Shown here one piece after another: positions 25,901 through 32,312 of a stretch of 64,000 nucleotides of DNA. Every line of letters starts with the position of its first letter. Position 1 is the first letter of the stretch. The notes under the pieces are model-generated. The model did not search any database, was not told the origin of the DNA, and saw nothing but the letters and a program-made list of their open reading frames with translations. The stretch is from Microbispora bryophytorum (GTDB lineage Bacteria > Actinomycetota > Actinomycetes > Streptosporangiales > Streptosporangiaceae): NCBI RefSeq assembly GCF_006874465.1, contig NZ_VIRL01000018.1, forward strand, positions 62,001-126,000, read 5' to 3'. The position numbers and the translations under genes are program-made.

Positions 25901-27427
25901 GACCACGGCGCGGTGCCGGTGGACGCCACGCCGGCGGGCCGCGGTGTAGGCCACGTCGTAGAAATCCCGTTCGTCGAGGGACGCCAGGTGCGCGGCCGTT
26001 CGTTCCACGGCCTGCTGGAGCGCGGTCCGGCTGCGCGCGGACACGACGACGGGCACTGTCCGGGCGGGCGGGGGCGTCATCGCCTGGGGGAGGGGTGGTG
26101 CGGCCAACGCCACGTGAGCGTTGGCGCCGCCGAAGCCGAAGGAGTTGACTCCGGCCACGGGCCGCTCGCCTGCCTCGTCCAGCGGTCGCGGCTCGACGGT
26201 GACGCTCAGCCCCAGGGCGTCGAAGTCGATGCGAGGGTTGAGCGTGGCGGCGTGCAACGAGGGCGGGATCATCCGGTGCCGGAGCACCAGCAGGGCCTTG
26301 AACAGTCCCGGCATGCCGGAGGCGGGCTCCAGGTGCCCCAGGTTGGACTTCACCGAGCCGATGGGCAGGACTCCGCGTGTACGCCGGCTGCCCAGCGCCC
26401 GCCCCAGCGCCTGGCATTCGGCCGGATCCCCAGCCTGGGTGCCGGTGCCGTGCGCCTCCACGTACACGATCTCGTCGGGGCTGATGCCCGCCGTGGCGTA
26501 CACCTGCCGTAACAGGGCTTCCTGCGCTTCGGCGTTCGGCAACGCCAGCCCCATGGTGTGGCCGTCGTTGTTGGTGGCGGCGCCGACGATGACGCCGTGA
26601 ACACGGTCGCCGTCCGCGATCGCGTCGGCCAGGCGCTTGAGCACCACCACACCGCCGCCCTCCGCGCGTACGAACCCGTCGGCGTCGGCGGAGAACGCCC
26701 GGCACCGGCCGGTCGGCGACAGCATCGACGCCTGGCTGAAACCGATGAAGGGGCCGGGGCTGAGCAGCAGGTTGACGCCGCCGGCCAGCGCCACCCGGCT
26801 GGATCCCTCCGCGAGGGACCGCCAGGCCCGCTCCACGGCCGTCAACGCGGAGGAGCACGCCGTGTCGATGCTCATGCTCGGCCCGCGCAGGTCGAAGAAG
26901 TGCGACAGCCGGTTGGCCGCGATGGACAGGGTTCCCCCCGACATCGAGTACGGCCCCAGGGCCCCAGGCTCCAACGCCTGCATCGTGCCGTAGGCCGGAT
27001 CGGAGATGCCGATGAACACCCCGGTGTCCGTGCCCGCCAGCACCGCCGGATCGATGCCCGCGTCGTCCAGGGCCTCGACCGCCATCTCCAGGAGCAACCG
27101 CTGCTGCGGGTCCATCGAGGCGGCCTCTTTGGGGGAGATGCCGAAGTAGGCGGCGTCGAACGCGGTGACGTCCTCGTCGAGGAAGCCTCCGGCCCGGGTG
27201 TAGCTCCTGTTCGGCCTCGGCATGGTGTCGTCGACGAACCGATCGGCGTCGAACCTGCTCGGCGGGATCCGGCCGACCAGATCGGCGCCCTGCCGCAACG
27301 CCTGCCACAGCCCGTCCAGATTCACGATCCCACCAGGCAGTCGGCATCCCACGCCCACCACCGCCGCCGCGTGCTCCGGCCATGCCTGTTCCGCTGTCGG
27401 GTCCGCTGTCGGGTCGTCCGCGCTCAT
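19919..27427 (-). CDS. single-module type I PKS, KS-AT-DH-MT-ER-KR-ACP, no thioesterase
   Basis: A 2502-residue synthase with all domains apparently active. KS about 18-445: DTACSS with Cys191, EAHGTGT, KSNLGH. AT about 540-850: GHSVGE with Ser635, and YAFHS, where the Phe favours malonyl-CoA. DH about 900-1180: HRAGGAAVMP with His935, VLDSALQ with Asp1101. C-methyltransferase about 1340-1560: LEAGAGTGG. ER about 1790-2110: HGGAGGVGLAALQ. KR about 2135-2310: TGGLGGFG, Ser/Tyr in YSSLTTVGNIGQTSY, and LDD, a B-type mark. ACP about 2405-2485: GLDSL, Ser2443. The domain order is that of fungal highly reducing PKS, so iterative use giving a saturated, methyl-branched chain is inferred. ATG 27427 has GGAAGG upstream. 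OleA follows by overlap and would serve for release. Confidence 0.95.
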   Translation of the reverse strand: MSADDPTADPTAEQAWPEHAAAVVGVGCRLPGGIVNLDGLWQALRQGADLVGRIPPSRFDADRFVDDTMPRPNRSYTRAGGFLDEDVTAFDAAYFGISPKEAASMDPQQRLLLEMAVEALDDAGIDPAVLAGTDTGVFIGISDPAYGTMQALEPGALGPYSMSGGTLSIAANRLSHFFDLRGPSMSIDTACSSALTAVERAWRSLAEGSSRVALAGGVNLLLSPGPFIGFSQASMLSPTGRCRAFSADADGFVRAEGGGVVVLKRLADAIADGDRVHGVIVGAATNNDGHTMGLALPNAEAQEALLRQVYATAGISPDEIVYVEAHGTGTQAGDPAECQALGRALGSRRTRGVLPIGSVKSNLGHLEPASGMPGLFKALLVLRHRMIPPSLHAATLNPRIDFDALGLSVTVEPRPLDEAGERPVAGVNSFGFGGANAHVALAAPPLPQAMTPPPARTVPVVVSARSRTALQQAVERTAAHLASLDERDFYDVAYTAARRRGVHRHRAVVLADSAAAAARALTNPADATVAETVAEAEAVEHGRMAFVFSGNGSQWAGMGADLLSDQTFRSAVEAVDAELSARLGWSVLEELSLPADQSRLSATEVAQPLLFAVQVGLVEMLKAAGVRPGVVLGHSVGEVAAAYTAGALSLAQAARVIAERGMAQSATRGQGRMAALGLPEAAARQILAGYPQLEIAAVNSDRDVTIAGPDGSLKSLCEDLSSRETFFRELDLDYAFHSGAMDPVRQPLAEGLAGLRPCPAHIPLVSTVTGDLIRGSELDAAYWWRNVREPVRFAAAVERVLGDGFDVLLEIGPHPVLRSYLRRISGTARVRTAVVTTLRRDEPGPALVRRAVAELVAAGARLDWDRYFPRPGAVRSLPAYPWQRERHWIGGPHTWVQTNIDTTIRHPLLGQRMPVLDPTWQGEIDRVRVPWVADHRAGGAAVMPATGYVEMAIAAARLTMPDAAEAVEVDRVDISRAMVVPSQAAAAPVYAQTSLHAETGVVTVASADRQAEQPREHFRARVRPLLRRIPPPLDVAALRARIRTPVDVPGYYARAAEGHMVWGPEFQVLTELWAGEGEVLGAYSCPEQGQGRYQMHPVVLDSALQAGVLWLVESLRSGRGYMPAAIGSVRLWGTPPAQGLVHVRERSSSAEEVCWDIVVAGHDGRIAAEVEGCRLRRMPGVHITPVTRYEVALRAAPRAGAPAAPWPAPRPGQILSGAAERIDRLRSTWHELDYPRYAARLEEVFAHTLAGALGELTAERPSDIEELIEACPGAHHRRMLRAALPLLEQHGLLERLKPPSPDSRELHSDPHRDPHRDLLARGAAFAAQSALSVRVGRCLPELLSGRRAGSDVLDSGGGHELMEQFHDVGPVNLFTNRIARALVEQIVRRWPADRPLRVLEAGAGTGGTTAMLLPVLPADRTRYLVTDLAEAALTRLRQRFAGFDFVDYAVLDLDANPVGQGLTAGGFDLVIAANSLHLARDLPAALRHLSTLLVPGGHLLIAEPHRVGTLLPFLGMQEEFWNFTDRHLRPASPLLSREQWPEVLAEAGYTEVVQVGDDDALAAGDFSVLLAAAPATAPAPAPAHPLPDADGTWILAGEDGTDALTTELGALLGTRGGDVLHSPLSDDPDHWIDHFPPTAQTITIAIVLGGADDTDPEAAVERITRRAAALRAVALACEQLPEHVATTLWLVARPCAALPEPHVADVRLHPEDAATWGTTRSLGNEQPRPVIRRLCLHPTGDTAQDAGRLAAELLDPGEEDEILLTRGGRFVPRLIEPGEHTRDLPVGSGDAYRLRVCDPGLSYTLAWEEIPMPQPDPDEIVVEVRAIGLNYRDVMRAVNLLPAEAVEAVFGGHELGLECAGIVTAVGAAVTGTKPGDRVMAAGPVGFASHARVKAWAAVAVPEGMTFTEAATMPMAFSTVHHSLGHCARIKAGETILVHGGAGGVGLAALQYARFHGARVIATAGTAAKRDLLLAMGADHALDSRSLHFADQVKELTGGRGVDIVLNSLAGEAITRGVECLRHGGRFIELGKRDIYQNGSLLLRPFSDNIAFYGVDVGTLMWKAPELMADSTAEAAPLYRSGEFRPLPHTVYPAARVADAFAMMRHSRHIGKVVVSFDPRDEPVAVRPRPTAPRLDPEGAYLVTGGLGGFGAATARRLARRGARHLALVGRRGAESPEAPDLLAELQSSGVEVRAYAADVADRDAMWRILQDLDAGGRPLRGVVHAAMHLDDGPLTDLGDDRIRAVLHPKVAGAVVLDELTRDRPLDLFVMYSSLTTVGNIGQTSYVAANLFLEALARRRRRQGLPALAACLGALADTGVLTRGTQGEVLAKAGIPPMPAGRALDAVEHMLGEQADVAVVGRCDWGRLRQVLPSLQRPWLSLVLPPGAEQQAPDLQALLAGATYEQAYAYLTEQITGLLSAVLLVPADQIADDRRLDEYGLDSLMAAELLTSIRNRFGIDIPPMELMRSGGTVADIARSLLIRLGLRDDRQPAGTAQKRGLR

Positions 27428-27552
27428 GTCGCCCTTCCTGCTCAGGTCCACTACGTCTCGGCATTTCGCCGTCGGCTTGCTGTCCCGGCCGGGGTCCACC
27501 TGGCGCGCCCGGCGCAGGGCCGGGCGGTCGGCCACCATGTCATCACAACTCT

Positions 27553-27585
27553 GGGTAAATGCCTAGATACTGTCTGTATTTGCCC
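27553..27585. promoter_or_regulatory. Operator-like inverted repeats upstream of the PKS gene
   Basis: GGGTAAAT and ATTTGCCC form an outer imperfect repeat (7 of 8 pairs) around an inner ATAC-TGTCT-GTAT palindrome, in an AT-rich patch about 125 bases before the PKS ATG. On the minus strand TATCTA within it could be a -10 element. It is the only likely control site for the PKS-Ole operon between the two divergent genes; no pathway-specific regulator lies beside it. Confidence 0.45.
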
Positions 27586-27699
27586 AAGAGGGTGATGTTA
27601 TGCGAAGTATGGGAAAGCGGTGCCTGGTGCGACGGCAGTGAAAGCGGGCGGCAACCGGAGCGCTCCGTGACCTCCAGTCGATGATCGGCGGCCCGTGCG

Positions 27700-27730
27700 T
27701 GTCACAGACGGGGACCCTGTCCTGTCTTGT
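27700..27730 (+). promoter_or_regulatory. Putative ECF41 sigma-factor promoter of the SDR gene
   Basis: TGTCACA (27700-27706) is an exact match to the -35 element known for ECF41 sigma factors. Sixteen bases later lies TGTC, close to the expected CGTC -10 element. The SDR GTG follows about 40 bases downstream, and the ECF41 gene is the next gene beyond the SDR. Confidence 0.55.
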
Positions 27731-27768
27731 CGGCAGACCGAAACTCTCTGTTGACCAGGAGGTTTGCT

Positions 27769-28698
27769 GTGGATGCCGAAAACGTGCCCGATCTGACCGG
27801 CAAGCTGGCCGTGGTGACGGGCGGCAGTGACGGGCTCGGTCTCGGCTTGGCGATCCGCCTGGCCGGGGCCGGGGCCGAGGTCGTGCTGCCGGTCCGCAAT
27901 CCCGCCAAGGGAGCCGCCGCCGTCCAGAAGATCCTTGCGGCGGTGCCGGAGGCCGCCGTCTCCACCCGTGAGCTCGACCTGGCCTCGCTGGAATCGATCG
28001 CGGCGCTCGCCGCCACCCTTCGACACGAGGCCCGCCCGATCGACATCCTGATCAACAACGCGGGCGTGATGGCCCCCGCCACCCGGCAGACCACCACGGA
28101 CGGCCTGGAGCTGCAGTTCGGCACCAACCACATCGGCCACGTGGCGCTGGTGGCACGACTCCTGCCGCTGCTGCGCCTCAGAGGGGCGCGAGTCACCACG
28201 ATGTCCAGCAGCGCCGCCCGCTCCGCCGCGATCGACTGGGACGACCTGCAGAGCGAACGGAAGTATTCGCCGGTCCGCTCGTACGGTCAGTCGAAGCTGG
28301 CCAACCTGCTCTTCGGGCTCGAACTGGACCGGCGCAGCAAGGCCGGCGGATGGGGCGTCGTCAGCACCGTCGCACATCCCGGCACGACCCTGACCAATCT
28401 CTACGCGTCCGGCCCGAACATGGGGCGCACCCGCTCCGCACCCTACGAGCGGATCATGAAGCTGCTCCTCCGGTGGGGTCTGTTCGTGCAGACGGTCGAC
28501 GCCGGGCTGCGGCCGGCCCTGTACGCGGCCACCAGCCCACAGGCGCAGGGCGGCCGTTTCTACGGCCCCGACGGCATCGGCCAGTTCACCGGTGGGCCGA
28601 CGGAGTTGTCCCTCTACAAATCCGTCCGGCCCGAGCGCGACGCGGCCCGGCTGTGGACCGTCTCCGAGCGGCTCGCCCAGGTCGAGTTCCCCGTCTGA
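27769..28698 (+). CDS. SDR-family oxidoreductase, likely ECF41 target
   Basis: A 309-residue SDR of the retinol-dehydrogenase/protochlorophyllide-reductase-like group. It has [12 protein letters not shown] at the cofactor site, NNAGVMAP, the Ser in MSSSAA and YGQSK for catalysis. The GTG start has a perfect AGGAGG 6 bases upstream; the open frame before it is not supported. It is divergent from the PKS gene and tail-to-tail with the ECF41 sigma gene, and an ECF41-type promoter precedes it. ECF41 factors are usually linked to oxidoreductase, epimerase or carboxymuconolactone-decarboxylase genes, which fits. The substrate is unknown. Confidence 0.9.
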   Translation: MDAENVPDLTGKLAVVTGGSDGLGLGLAIRLAGAGAEVVLPVRNPAKGAAAVQKILAAVPEAAVSTRELDLASLESIAALAATLRHEARPIDILINNAGVMAPATRQTTTDGLELQFGTNHIGHVALVARLLPLLRLRGARVTTMSSSAARSAAIDWDDLQSERKYSPVRSYGQSKLANLLFGLELDRRSKAGGWGVVSTVAHPGTTLTNLYASGPNMGRTRSAPYERIMKLLLRWGLFVQTVDAGLRPALYAATSPQAQGGRFYGPDGIGQFTGGPTELSLYKSVRPERDAARLWTVSERLAQVEFPV

Positions 28699-28749
28699 GG
28701 GAGGGAGCCGGCTTCATGCGGGCCGGCCGCCACCCGGCGCGCGACGGCG

Positions 28750-29658
28750 TCAGCCCGCGGCGGACAGTGCGGCGATCTTGGCGGGGTTCATCATCCACAG
28801 CACCTGGTCGATGCCGTCGTCGGAGGCGTTGACGGTGAGGACCGCGAACAGCTCGCCGTCGTGGCGCAGCAGAGCGGCCGCCTGCCCGTTCACGTCGGCC
28901 CAGTCCACCTCGACCCCGGCCCAGAACCGGTCCGCGAACGCTCTGACGTATTTCGCGACCCGGAACGCGCCGAACACGGGGATGCGCGAGGCTCGTACGG
29001 CGCCGCCGCCGTCGGAGTAACTGATGACGTCCGCGGCGAGGAGCTCTTCCAGCGCGGCAAGGTCGCCCGAGCGGGCGGCGGCGACGAAGGCGGTGAGCAG
29101 TCTGCGCTGGTGGGCCCGGTTCACCGGTGCCCGGCGCTCGGAGGCGATGTGCCTGCGTGCCCTGCTGACGAGCTGCCGCACCGCGACCTCGCTCGCCTCG
29201 ATGATCTCGGCGATCTCCCGGTAGGGATAGTCGAACGCTTCCCGCAGCACGTAGGCCGCGCGTTCGGTGGGCGAGAGCTTCTCCAGCAGGAGCAGGACCG
29301 CGAAGCTGAGGGCCTCGCCTCGCTCGGCGCCGAGGTGAGGGTCGTTACCGGTGTCGACGGGTTCGGGAAGCCACGGGCCGACGTACGTCTCGCGGCGGAC
29401 CCGCGCGGACTGGAGGGCGTTGATGGCCAGGCGCGTGGTCACCGTCGCCAGGAACGCCCCCGGGTCGGCCACGATGCCGCGGTCGTATGCCTGCCAGCGC
29501 AGCCAGACGTCCTGTAACAGGTCTTCCGCTTCGGTGGAACTGCTCAGGATCCGGTACGCGATTCCGAACAGGCGCGGCCGCACGCTCTCGAACGTGGCAG
29601 CCGCCTGGTCGAGGTCCTCGGTCCCGCTGTGCTGGCTCCTCGCGCCGATGTCCCCCAT
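28750..29658 (-). CDS. ECF41-type RNA polymerase sigma factor with SnoaL-like C-terminal domain
   Basis: A 302-residue SigJ/ECF41 factor. Sigma-70 region 2 (YRILSSSTEAEDLLQDVWLRW) and region 4 (LSPTERAAYVLREAFDYPYREIAEI) are followed by a fused SnoaL-2-like domain. The two motifs that define ECF41 are present: WLPEP in the linker between regions 2 and 4, and YSDGGG at the start of the C-terminal domain. In this group the fused C-terminal domain replaces an anti-sigma factor and controls activity. It converges on the SDR gene, its likely target. Confidence 0.95.
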   Translation of the reverse strand: MGDIGARSQHSGTEDLDQAAATFESVRPRLFGIAYRILSSSTEAEDLLQDVWLRWQAYDRGIVADPGAFLATVTTRLAINALQSARVRRETYVGPWLPEPVDTGNDPHLGAERGEALSFAVLLLLEKLSPTERAAYVLREAFDYPYREIAEIIEASEVAVRQLVSRARRHIASERRAPVNRAHQRRLLTAFVAAARSGDLAALEELLAADVISYSDGGGAVRASRIPVFGAFRVAKYVRAFADRFWAGVEVDWADVNGQAAALLRHDGELFAVLTVNASDDGIDQVLWMMNPAKIAALSAAG

Positions 29659-29983
29659 GGTGATGGCCCCGTTCCGCCGGCGATGGACCCGTCCAGCCTT
29701 TCACCCGCCCGCCCGGGGCTCCGGCCGGGGACCGCGGTTCGCGGCGCCGGTGCTGCCGATCCGGCCGCGTCCCACGCCCGTCAGCCCGGGATCTACCGCG
29801 GAAGACTCCGAACTGCCGTCGTAGGAGATTGATCTCCAGTGGCATTCCCGTACGCCGTCGTTTCTTTCGGTGAATTTAACGGGAGTGTGATTGACGGCTT
29901 TTCGCCGCACGGTCGGTCGAGGAGCCGGAGGCGGCGCCCGAGTTTATCGATCCCGGGCGCGGGGACGGTTCGCCTCGTAATCG

Positions 29984-29994
29984 CCCATAATGGG
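29984..29994 (+). promoter_or_regulatory. Palindrome overlapping a -10-like element before the small peptide ORF
   Basis: CCCATAATGGG is a perfect 11-base palindrome that includes CATAAT, a good -10 hexamer, 27 bases before the ATG of the 31-codon ORF. The overlap suggests a repressible promoter. The remaining 29659-29983 stretch shows no supportable gene. Confidence 0.45.
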
Positions 29995-30021
29995 TGAGCC
30001 GAACGGATCCAGGAGGCTGAT

Positions 30022-30117
30022 ATGACTGGATACCTGCCGTATCGCGATTCCACTCCCGCTGCCCGCGTCGGCGGCGTACGCGGCTGGCAGGCGGACATTC
30101 TCCGCGGCGAGTCGTAG
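30022..30117 (+). CDS. 31-residue peptide ORF upstream of prolyl oligopeptidase
   Basis: A short ORF preceded by a perfect AGGAGG with a 5-base spacer, a stronger site than most genes in the window have. The peptide (MTGYLPYRDSTPAARV, then GGVRGWQADILRGES) has two prolines and no Cys, no signal peptide and no similarity that I recognise. Its third-position GC is lower than its neighbours. A -10-like palindrome lies upstream and a strong hairpin lies between it and the prolyl oligopeptidase gene. It could be a leader peptide, a signalling peptide or a precursor peptide processed by the neighbouring peptidase, which cleaves after Pro in short peptides. No tailoring enzyme for a known ribosomal peptide class is nearby. 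Confidence 0.5.
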   Translation: MTGYLPYRDSTPAARVGGVRGWQADILRGES

Positions 30118-30126
30118 CCGAGTGAA

Positions 30127-30164
30127 TCGAGGTGCTGCGGCGCATGCGGGCCGCAGTGCCTCGA
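30127..30164 (+). terminator. Hairpin between the peptide ORF and prolyl oligopeptidase gene
   Basis: TCGAGG-TG-CTGCGGC (30127-30141) pairs with GCCGCAG-TG-CCTCGA (30150-30164), a 13-pair stem with one internal 2x2 mismatch and an 8-base loop. There is no U-tract. It could attenuate transcription so that the peptide is made in excess of the peptidase, or stabilise the upstream mRNA. Confidence 0.5.
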
Positions 30165-30201
30165 CCCGTTACGGCGCACCTATCGGAGGCGGGGGACCTT
30201 C

Positions 30202-32310
30202 ATGCCGCGATTGTTCTACCCTGCCGCCTGGCGCGGCGATGTGGTGGAGGATCTGTTCGGATTCCCGGTTTCCGATCCTTATCGATGGTTGGAAGACAGC
30301 GATGACGCGCGCGTGCGGGACTGGGCCGCGGCCCAGGATCGCCTCTTCCTCGCCTGCCGCGAACAATGGCGTGAGAAGGAATTCTGGGCGTCTTCGGTCG
30401 ACCAGGTGTCCTCCTTCGGTGTGCCGGAGCCGCCGACGGTGCGGGGCTCGCTCATGTTCCTCGCCGAGCAACTCCGCGGGGACGAGCAGCGGCGCCTGAT
30501 CGTCGTCAACGCCGAGGGCGACAGGCGGGTGCTGGTCGATCCGATGGAGATCGATCCGTCCGGGCACACGGGGCTCTACGCCTGGTGGCCGTCGCGCGAG
30601 GGCGGACGCGTGGCCGTCCAGATGGAGGTCGCCGAGCAGCCCGGCAGCGACATCGTGGTGCTCGACGCGCGTACCGGCGAGGTGGTGGACGGGCCGCTGC
30701 CGCGCGCCCGCAACACCTCGGTCGCCTGGCTGCCCGGAGGAGACGCGTTCTACTACGTCAGCCGGGTCCCCGGCGAGGAACTGGCCCCGGACGACATGCG
30801 GCTGCACCGGCGGGTGCGGTTGCACCGGATCGGCACGCCCTGGCAGGACGACACCGTGGTGTTCGGCGGCGAGGACGCCCCGGACCACTACTACGGGCTC
30901 ACCGTCGGCGCGGACGGCCGTCGTCTCGCCGTCACCGCCGTGGCCGGGCCCACCGCGCAGAACGACGTGTACGTGGCAGAGCTCGTCGATCCGGAAGCCC
31001 CGCGCTTCGTCAAGGTCGTGGACGGGGCGGCAGTCGGCGCCCGCGTCCTGCCGCGCTTCCTCGCGGACGGCGCCCTGCTGCTCGTCACCGACCACGAGGC
31101 CCCGTGCGGCCGCGTCTGCGTGGCGGACCGGCACGATGCCGGCCCGGCCGCCTGGCGCACGCTGATCGCCGAAGATCCTCAGGCTCCTCTGGACGAGTGC
31201 CTGGTCCTGGACGGCCCGGCGCTTGCGCGGCCCCTCCTGCTGGTGGCACGCGCCCGCCACGGCACCTCCGCCCTGACGCTGCACGACCTGGCCGACGGCC
31301 GCCTGCTCACCGCGCTGCCCCTTCCCGGCGCGGGCGTCGTGTCCTGCCTGCGCGCGAGCGTCCCGCACGGGCACCAGGCCTGGTTCAGCTACTGCGACGC
31401 GACCACCCCTCCCACCGTCTACCGCTACGACGCGGCGCTCGGCACGATGGAGCGGGAAGCCGGCGCCGCCACAGCGGGGCACGCTCCGCGGATCCGCAGC
31501 CGCGCCGTCCGCTGTCGCGCCGGTGACGGCACCGAGATCACGCTGTTCCTGTTCACTCCGGACGAGGAGCACCGGGGGCCGCGCCCCACCCTCCTGTACG
31601 GCTACGGCAGTTTCGGCATGCCGATGCGCCCCTGGTTCTTCCCCCTGGCGGCCGCGTGGGTCGGCGCCGGCGGCACCTACGCGGTCGCCTGCGTACGCGG
31701 AGGCGGCGAGGAAGGGCAGCACTGGCACGACGCCGGCCGCGGGCCGAACAAACACCGCGCGATCAGCGACTTCAACGACGCCGCGGCCTGGCTCGTCGAG
31801 ACCGGCACGACCACCCGCGACCAACTCGCGATTTACGGCCAGTCAGCCGGCGGGCTCCTGGTCGTCGCCGCCGCCGTACGGCGACCGGACCTGTACGCCG
31901 CGGTCGTCGCCGAAGGCCCGCTGTGCGACATGGTGCGTTACGAACGATTCGGCCTGGGATGCACGTGGACCGACGAATTCGGCAGCGCCTGCCGGCCCGA
32001 ACAACTCCGGTGGCTGCTGACGTACTCCCCGTACCACAACGTCACGCCCGGGACCCCCTATCCCGCCTTCCTGTTCACCGGCGCGGTGACCGACCTGCAG
32101 ACCGGACAGGCCCATGTCACCAAGATGTGCGCGGCACTCCAGCACGCCACCGCCGGTGACCGTCCGATCCTCATGCGCCGGGAACCCGGCACCGCCCACG
32201 CCGCCTCGCCCGCGAGCAAGGAACGGGCCCTGACCGCGGACATCCTGGCCTTCGCCGCCGAACACACCGGCCTGGCGTCGAAGACGACGTGCGGTTCCGG
32301 GAGCGCGTGA
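30202..32310 (+). CDS. prolyl oligopeptidase family protein (S9A)
   Basis: A 702-residue S9A peptidase of normal length: N-terminal beta-propeller (DLFGFPVSDPYRWLED opening) and C-terminal alpha/beta-hydrolase domain (GRGPNKHRAISDFNDAAAWLVE). The likely triad is Ser548 (YGQSAGG), Asp631 (VTDLQTG) and His666 (GTAHAAS). All three motifs deviate from the canonical GGSNGG, DDRVVP and GHGAGKPT, so substrate choice may be unusual. No signal peptide, hence cytoplasmic. Such enzymes cut after Pro in peptides of about 30 residues or fewer, and the 31-residue ORF just upstream has two prolines. Start supported by GGGGGA 5 bases upstream. Confidence 0.9.
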   Translation: MPRLFYPAAWRGDVVEDLFGFPVSDPYRWLEDSDDARVRDWAAAQDRLFLACREQWREKEFWASSVDQVSSFGVPEPPTVRGSLMFLAEQLRGDEQRRLIVVNAEGDRRVLVDPMEIDPSGHTGLYAWWPSREGGRVAVQMEVAEQPGSDIVVLDARTGEVVDGPLPRARNTSVAWLPGGDAFYYVSRVPGEELAPDDMRLHRRVRLHRIGTPWQDDTVVFGGEDAPDHYYGLTVGADGRRLAVTAVAGPTAQNDVYVAELVDPEAPRFVKVVDGAAVGARVLPRFLADGALLLVTDHEAPCGRVCVADRHDAGPAAWRTLIAEDPQAPLDECLVLDGPALARPLLLVARARHGTSALTLHDLADGRLLTALPLPGAGVVSCLRASVPHGHQAWFSYCDATTPPTVYRYDAALGTMEREAGAATAGHAPRIRSRAVRCRAGDGTEITLFLFTPDEEHRGPRPTLLYGYGSFGMPMRPWFFPLAAAWVGAGGTYAVACVRGGGEEGQHWHDAGRGPNKHRAISDFNDAAAWLVETGTTTRDQLAIYGQSAGGLLVVAAAVRRPDLYAAVVAEGPLCDMVRYERFGLGCTWTDEFGSACRPEQLRWLLTYSPYHNVTPGTPYPAFLFTGAVTDLQTGQAHVTKMCAALQHATAGDRPILMRREPGTAHAASPASKERALTADILAFAAEHTGLASKTTCGSGSA

Positions 32311-32312
32311 CA

